DNA of 64,000 nt from Asterias amurensis (Eukaryota > Echinodermata > Asteroidea > Forcipulatida > Asteriidae): contig NC_092663.1 in the NCBI RefSeq assembly GCF_032118995.1, forward strand, positions 3,100,001 to 3,164,000, written 5' to 3'. Within the stretch, counting starts at the first letter, position 1; each line of letters starts with the position of its first letter. Positions 57,544 through 64,000 of the stretch are shown here, piece after piece. A program made the position numbers and the translations under genes. The notes below the pieces were generated by a model that worked only from the letters and a program-made list of their open reading frames with translations, was not told where the DNA came from and ran no database searches.

Positions 57544-58300
57544 CATCAATGCAAGGGTAAAAAACAATATTCTTTATCCCTGTTGCGAAAATTAACATCT
57601 ATGTTGGCCCCCTATTATATTTTGTTTACATCGATGTGATTTTAGTCACATGGTAGCTTGTTTGTCTCAGTTGAAGGTGTTTTAATGAATCTCATCCCTT
57701 TTTAATAAGTCTCTACGATTCTTTTGATGGTACATCTTTCATTCCGTTAACATGTAGCTGGATCCACCAATGTCGAAAGTCCAGTTGACAAGAAAGCAAT
57801 GTTGATTTACCTGAAGCCGTACTAGTAATTAGTGACCAGGGTCTCTCGGCGTGTTTGTTTTCAGATTTTGTCCCATGGCACAGTCGCTGTTCTTCTATAG
57901 CATCTCTAACCATCAGGCCCATCTTCTAATGAAAACTTCGGCAGAGTTATTGTTTTTTTTTTTTTTTTTTTTATTTATTAAAGGGAAGACGGCACTCGTT
58001 TCATTAATTTTGCTGATGTCGGGTGGAAGGCTGTTTTTTTTTTTTTTTTTTTTTTTACACACTAAAAGCTTTAGAAAAAGAGGTCAAAACGAGAGGCCAT
58101 TAACAAATTTCACATTTATACCAAAGGTGTGGTTGGATAGGTAGCGTGCAACAACTACCTGATTGATTTGTCTGTGAATTTTGTTTTCTCAAAATGCGGG
58201 AAAGTATTGAGTATATACAATGCTTTTCATATGCTAAACATCGGTGTTAGGGTTACCTGGTTACAACTTTTTTTTTTAAACTAAGAGATGTTCATGGATT
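57544..58300. other. SINE tail pieces and poly-T tracts
   Basis: 57570-57620 reads ATTCTTTATCCCTGTTGCGA, the family A tail. 58140-58250 keeps further family A body text (GTATTGAGTATATACAATGC). T runs lie at about 57950-57972 and 58033-58056. Confidence 0.55.
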
Positions 58301-58654
58301 GGAACCCCCCCCCCTTCCCCCAAACTTTGTTCTTCTCGTGTCAACTGCTCAAAGGCCAAAGTACTAGACCTTAATTAAGATTCATGGTGTTGTTCCCTTC
58401 AGAGCTACCCGCCAAGTGGCTGTACATGTAGAAAACCACCATGTACCGGACACTCCCTGCCAATAATCTGCCTGCCAGTAGTACATTGTGCACGTCGCGC
58501 ATCTCCGGTTTGGTTGAAATTACCTACTTCTCCTCGATTGAGATCGGCTAAAAATAGATATTTAATAAGGAGGAGTTTTTTTCCTGAGGTCTACCTTGGG
58601 TCGCTGAGAGGTATGTCATTGCATGCTAAAGACAGGTGAGGTGCGTGTGGCTTG

Positions 58655-59045
58655 AATGTGAAGTGCCTGGGTCGGATTGGATCTGTTGCTTTAGACGGCT
58701 GTTTCGTGGTTGGAATTGTGGTGTGCTGCAACTATTTCATGTTTTTATTTTTTTGCCAGCTGCAAATTGCTTGTTTTAAGAGTGAGAGAAGTTAAGAGAG
58801 CGTCTTTAAATTAGTGAAGTGCCTGGGTGAATATGCTTGGAACTGTTGCTGTAGACGGCTGTTTCATGGTTGGGATGGTGTGTGTTCTGTAACTATTTCA
58901 TGTTTGGTTTTTGCCTCAGCTTGAAATTAGTAAAGCGCCTGGGTTGGCTTGGATCTGTTGCTGTAGACGGCTGTTTTGTGGTTGGTATGGTGTGTGTTCT
59001 GTAACTATTTCATGGCTGGTTTTTTCGCCAGCTTGAAATTACTTG
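58655..59045. repeat. Three imperfect tandem units of ~110-150 bp
   Basis: AAGTGCCTGGGT, GGATCTGTTGCTGTAGACGG and CTGTAACTATTTCATG recur at about 58660, 58815 and 58925 in the same order, with unit length differences from small insertions. Confidence 0.85.
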
Positions 59046-59491
59046 TAAAAAGAATTAGAGAAGTTAAGAGAGTGAATTTCAGACAATCTAAATCCTTCAA
59101 AATCAATGTAGGATCCCTACTGCCTCAATCCTCCGAAATCAACCGATATGAGTTTATGAGGGACACCTGCTACCCTAGTACACTTACTTCAACACCATTA
59201 TCAGAGGAATTTTGTATGATCCACACTGCCTCCTTTAACTAGATGACTGCAAATGTCACGTGCCTAAACCCCTTATAGTCATCCAATTCATTTGGATGGT
59301 TCTGAAAGATTCTAGAAAGTTTAGGTTGAACACATTCTACCAAACAAGTGCGAATGCACCATGTGCAAACTCCTGCACTTAGTACATTATACATTATATA
59401 ACACCCAAGCAGATCCTTGCCATTTGATTGGAGGATTGTCCGTCACGTGATAGCAAATAAAAGTACCATTGCACGCTGAGTCACTCACCGT

Positions 59492-59568
59492 GCTTTTTCG
59501 TTCCATCCGAAAAGTACCATTGCACACTGACAGCGTGCAATAGTACTTTTCGGATGGAACGAAAAAGC
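59492..59568. repeat. 77 bp hairpin with ~35 bp arms
   Basis: GCTTTTTCGTTCCATCCGAA and AAGTACCATTGCAC are mirrored by GTGCAATAGTACTT and TTCGGATGGAACGAAAAAGC, with one mismatch. The outer piece AAAGTACCATTGCACGCTGA occurs once more at 59459. Confidence 0.85.
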
Positions 59569-59831
59569 TGAGTAAAAACATCACTGCGTGCACATGTCTT
59601 TGGTAACGCATCAGTGTTACTGCAATAGTAAAATTACTAGCATTAGGCTTCTGCCTGTCTCAAAATAGCTGTACAGAACGCACATTGTGACTGTTGAATC
59701 CAACAGGCCGACCCAAAGATAAACGGGTGTAATTTCACAATTAGAAATTGTAGGGCTACGCTTTGTTTGTTTTGAAAGTTGTATCTTCCAATCATAATGA
59801 CAAAGATCTACTTGGATGTTATATTAAACAA

Positions 59832-59991
59832 ATAATGAATGTTTTTCATTCGTGCAATGGTGCGAATACATGTATGTTCGTTCGTTGAAAGCTGGAATGT
59901 TCCATTCAACTCGGCTCCGTCTCAGTGAATAAAACATTCCATCTTTCAACTCATGAACATATTCGCACCATTGGACTCATAAACATTCATT
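59832..59991. mobile_element. 160 bp fold-back element
   Basis: AATGAATGTTT, CAATGGTGCGAATA and GAAAGCTGGAATGTT at the left are mirrored by AACATTCCATCTTTC, TATTCGCACCATTGG and AAACATTCATT at the right. Confidence 0.75.
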
Positions 59992-60479
59992 ATGTGTATA
60001 CTATTTCATCTTTTTAAAATAATAATTTTCATGAAACACTTTGAATATCACCATGCCTACTAATATACACAGCCATTGAAGTCCTGATTAATTTTTCCCC
60101 CCATAAATGTTCGCATCAGTGGAAGTGTTACCAACACATGCACAACATAATGTGTGTAGATTGCAAGCATACTGGGCTATGAATAAATCAAATGGTTTAA
60201 ATTATTGAATTGTAATCTCATCAAACAGTTTGCTCTGGGCGGCTAAGGTCAATTTAAACAGAAATCAAAGGGAAAAATGTCTAATTAAATTTTGTGATTT
60301 ACTCTTTTCCAAATAGATAGATTCCTCATGTGAGTCGGGAAAAAATACAAGTCTCTCAACTCATGTTAAAGTGTTGTTAAAATGCTTGTATTTGAAAATC
60401 TTTCATTGCAAAAATTTTCAACATTCGGAACATCTAATGAGATCATTCTGAGAAAAATGGGTCTCTACATTTTTGTACA

Positions 60480-60880
60480 AGGATGGTTTGGTTAGAATCC
60501 CACCGGGTCCCAATTTCGCAGAGCTGCTAAGCACAAAAATTTATGAAACCAAATTTGAGCACCAACCAAATTTCAATTGGCTGAATATTGCTTGTTACTG
60601 GTATTCAGCTGTTGTTTGCTTCCTGAAAATCATGTGTAAATTCGGTTGGGAAATCCTGTTTTTATCAAGGCAAAAATTACAAGCTACAAATTTTCGTGCT
60701 TAGCAGCTCTATGAAATTAGGCCCAGTGCTTGTGAAAGAATTGGGTTTTCAGTCCACATCTGATTGTGTTGATTTTCCCAAAGGTTTTCCTCTGAACATT
60801 TTGTCTTGTTTCCTATTCGTCACGTGAGCTTGCGCTGTTGGATGTGTAATCAAATAAATAAAGATACAGGTTGATTTGAT
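60480..60880 (+). mobile_element. SINE split by a GGGCCCAATTT-type TIR element
   Basis: GGTTTGGTTAGAATCCCACC is cut at about 60504. The body resumes after 60725 with GTGCTTGTGAAAGAATTGGG and ends GTAATCAAATAAATAAAG. The inner element (60505-60725) has ends GGGTCCCAATTTCGCAGAGC and AGCTCTATGAAATTAGGCCC. Confidence 0.68.
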
Positions 60881-62123
60881 TTGAAAGAAAATTGTCTCAA
60901 ACTGGACGATATTCCAGACGGAGAAACACTTTGCAAATTGATTGGTACCAGCTCTTCATCTGACGAACCTCGCGAAGAAAAACTGATAAAATTCATCTGG
61001 GTTTTCATACCCCCCCCCCAAAAAAAAGATGGGAACCCGTCTTAAAATTGTGTGGGAGTATGGTGCTATGCACACTTAATATGATCAGTCAGCCAATGCT
61101 CTTGGAAAAGCACCCTGACTCTGTAGCACTGTCTTCTATGGTCACTATCCATTTTAAGAAATGAATTGAGTTACCCAACTTAATAATCTGGCCGTAGAAC
61201 CGTCTGGGATTGGGAGAGGTTTTTTTCTTCTTTTCTTTCCTTTTTCTTTCTGGTACATTAAAGACGCCCACACATAAAGCAGGCAGACAACATGAGGTTA
61301 CAACTTGCATGGTTGAACCAATAGGATTCGCTCGTTGTGAAGTTTGTGAAACAAATAAAGGAATATGTCACATTGCAGAACTTGTTAACTGAATTCTTCA
61401 AAAATTGTAAATTATTTGTGAAAAAGAGTGTAATATTATAATTTAACCATACACTCGTGCTTTGCTGAGATGTAGAACTAAGACAAATTCCAAAAACTTT
61501 ATTCCACCAACTGCATTTCTTTAGCCTGGTTTCTCCCCATCCCACTATCTACCTTCAGTGGGTTAATTTCATCCCCCCCCCCAATTTTTTTCTTCTTAGA
61601 CTGTTTCACAATATTTCCGACTGGGGAATCCCCTACACTGACGTCATCAGGTCCCAATTTCACAAAGCTGCTTCAGCAAAAGATACTGCTTGTAAACTGT
61701 ATTCTGCTTGCATTGAGCAAAACTTTAATAAGCAGGATACAAATTTTAATAATAAGTTTTTAACGCATGAATTTTGCTTTGATTTTAAAAGGAAAATATT
61801 CAAAAGGTCTGTGCAGTTTGCTTGATTTTATTTCACCCCGCCACTTGGCAACCTGGGACACACATCCATTATTAATTTGAAGCAATTTTTTCCTTCATTT
61901 TGACGTTGATGGCTCGACATGTTTGCAATAGCTTACTTAGCCAGTCATGCATGCTGAGTGTGGAAAAACAGATAGTTCTCAAGCCTCGTCAATTTCAATA
62001 CTTGTTTAATTAGGCGAACTGTCAAGTTTCCTTTAATAAAATATCGCTCTGCGGCTTGCCTCTGCCTCATGTTTTGTGAGCAACCACTGGTCTCGATGGT
62101 TAGCGAGTGGTAAAAATGCCAAG
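60881..62123. other. Presumed cyclase intron, mostly unassigned
   Basis: Near 61651 GGTCCCAATTTCACAAAGCT is a single end of the GGGCCCAATTT element family. C runs occur at 61011 and 61575. No exon was seen. Confidence 0.45.
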
Positions 62124-62471
62124 TTAAAGGCACTGGACACTATTGGTAATTGTCAAAGACCAGTATTTCCACTTGGTGTACCCCAACATAATGCATAAAA
62201 TAACAGTATTTTGACTACATTGTCCGTCAAAGTTGCCAGAGAATAATGGAAGAAAAAACACCCTTGTCGCACAAGTTGTGTGCTTTAGATGCCCTGAATT
62301 CGAGACCTCAGCTGAGAAATTAACTCTTTCTCAAAAATTAGGTTACTTCAGAGGTGGCCGTTTCTCACAATGTTTTATACTATCAACTGCTCTCTATTAC
62401 TCGTTACCAAGTAAGGTTTTATGCTAACAATTATGTTGAGTAATTACCAATAGTGTTTTTAGTGCCTTTAA
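62124..62471 (-). mobile_element. 390 bp-family MITE, complete
   Basis: TTAAAGGCACTGGACACTAT to GTTTTTAGTGCCTTTAA. The inner palindrome is lost, so it is about 40 bp shorter than the type. Confidence 0.85.
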
Positions 62472-63459
62472 GATGCAAAATTGTCTCTGCAGTGCATGTG
62501 TCACCCATGACCTTAAGATACCCACCTTCTTGGTTAGTTGCCCACCTGTGAGATGGTGAGTTGATTGAGCCAACAGGGCGCTAAAAATCTAGGGTCTTCG
62601 GCTATTCTTGTTCTGTTTTAGGATTGTCCCACAAGAGAGATGCAAATGCTTGACTGGTCATCCGTAATGTTGTAGAATTTCTAACCTGATGATTACCAGG
62701 TTCTCTGTATTAGAGGTGTTGTTCTTGGTCTGTTAGGCTAATGATTACCAGGGAAGGTGGAATTTATTCAATCATTAACCTTGTTATGTCTGCCCTATAT
62801 GCAGATGGGGATACTTCAGAGATGTTAATATAGACAGATGTGAGAATGATTCGGATATTTGCATGGTGGATCCATAAAGTAAGACAGAGGTTTGAGGCGA
62901 TTGAATATGTAGCATACAACGTGTAGCAAACGGCATGTAGTATTTGTATTTGCACACATTTATTTCATTGCTGCCCTACATTTAAACTTACACATTTTAC
63001 AAAGTTTTATAAACATATTCAAATTATGAGTAGTTTACAGTATTACTTAGTATCTTAGGATATGAAAGTTTACAATGATTTAGATAGTTATATATTAGGA
63101 AGCTTTTAAAGTAGGACAACAATTAGGGTAGGGTGAAGCAGAGGCTTTTGTGCCTTAACCTATGGACAAACAAACAACATAAAATACTATACAGAAGAAA
63201 GAAAACACAAGACAGACTAGACAAACAGAATACACGACAGGGGCTAATATATGATGGTGAGTAAGTTAACAATATACTTAAATAAACCTACGAATAAGCA
63301 TCAAGAAGTTTTTTTATTTTTTTTATTTTTTTATTTTAGTGTAGAGGTTAGAGCAAACTTTAACTCGTGCATTAGCATAGTTTGTACACAACACAAGCAT
63401 TCAGCATCTTAGAACAATTAGCATTCAGCAACAGAGTCGAGCATTCTCCTGAAGACGAT
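62472..63459. other. Presumed cyclase intron, unassigned
   Basis: AT-rich with a TTTTTTATTTTTT tract near 63310. GATTACCAGG occurs twice near 62690 and 62742. No exon was recognised. Confidence 0.4.
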
Positions 63460-63541
63460 CAGAGCATACTGGAAGGCATTGGAGAACCCCACATGTTCTT
63501 GCTCACATGTGCGTCGTGGGCGAAGCCTATTAGATCGGTCT
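63460..63541 (-). mobile_element. Fragment of the GATCGGTCT TIR element
   Basis: GGCATTGGAGAACCCCACAT, CTTGCTCACATGTGCG and TTAGATCGGTC correspond, in reverse, to the part of the element at 20174-20255. Confidence 0.6.
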
Positions 63542-63770
63542 GTTGTCAAAGAGACAGTATTCTTACTTTTTGTATCTCAACATATGTAATATAATATGCA
63601 CAACAACAAAAACTGTGAAAATTTGAACTCAATGTGTCGTTGAAGTTGCGAGATAATAATGGAGGAAAAACACCCTTGTTGCACAAGTTATGTGCTTTCA
63701 GATGCTTGTTTTCTAGACCTCAAATTCTAATTCTAGACCTCAAATTCTAATTCTGAGGTCTGAAACCCAA
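63542..63770 (-). mobile_element. Fragment of the 390 bp MITE family
   Basis: TGTCAAAGAGACAGTATTCT to CTGAGGTCTGAAA, where similarity stops at the central palindrome. TTCTAGACCTCAAATTCTAA is doubled near 63710-63740. Confidence 0.7.
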
Positions 63771-64000
63771 CATGAAATGAAATTAATTAATTAATATGTA
63801 TGATTAGTTGGGATTCGTTTAAATTTGATTAATGGTTTTTATGTTTCCTGAAACAGGTGTCAGAAGTAGATTATCTCCTTTGGTGGAAACCCAATATAAG
63901 ATGAAACTAATCAAATTAACATTAACTCTATTACAAATATCTTGACTTATATTAATGTACGATTGATCGGGATTCACTTCAATTTGATTAATGGTTTTAT

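Overview
This window looks like nuclear DNA of a marine deuterostome, most likely an echinoderm (a sea star is my guess, not proven). The reasons are small exons separated by introns of roughly 1-2.4 kb, AT-rich intergenic DNA, deuterostome-type proteins (CBR1-like carbonyl reductase, ADCY5/6-type adenylyl cyclase, visinin/hippocalcin-type calcium sensor) and a very heavy load of short inverted-repeat elements and tRNA-derived SINEs. All gene models were read by eye from splice sites and protein motifs. No database was searched.

Layout. 1-700: MITE fragments and the first coding exon of a neuronal-calcium-sensor gene on the minus strand, which runs off the left edge. 757-5543: TTAA-flanked MITEs and a tandem array of about 125 bp units with an inverted section. 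5663-6205: a retroelement fossil. 6337-8344: a two-exon minus-strand gene for a type II membrane protein with a DUF3431 domain. 9120-12700: a doubtful coding remnant, a degenerate satellite and hairpin elements built from tRNA 3' halves. 12899-31543: two complete head-to-tail six-exon carbonyl reductase genes (278 and 277 aa), each with a recognisably related promoter. 31600-34900: a scrap of the second gene's last exon, MITEs and SINEs. 35998-37140: the first coding exon of an adenylyl cyclase of the type 5/6 class on the plus strand, with a possible 5' leader exon at about 35.1 kb. 37141-64000: no further cyclase exon was recognised, so this is probably one intron of more than 26 kb.

The dominant repeat is a roughly 390 bp MITE family with TTAAAGG-type ends (about 18 near-complete copies and at least 6 fragments), resembling T2/Kolobok-type MITEs. 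In the MITE entries, '+' means the copy that begins GGTAATTACTCAAAATAAT and ends TTTGACAATTACC; '-' is the reverse. Most long open frames outside the genes named above lie in these repeats.

The genes do not form an obvious pathway. The two reductases are functional-looking duplicates. Exon 2 is far more alike between them than the other exons, which suggests gene conversion, and copy 1 has an altered active-site neighbourhood. I found no clearly new multi-gene system. The most unusual items are the tRNA-half hairpin element, the long direct repeats flanking two TIR elements, adjacent MITEs sharing one TTAA, and the mosaic similarity between the two reductase genes.
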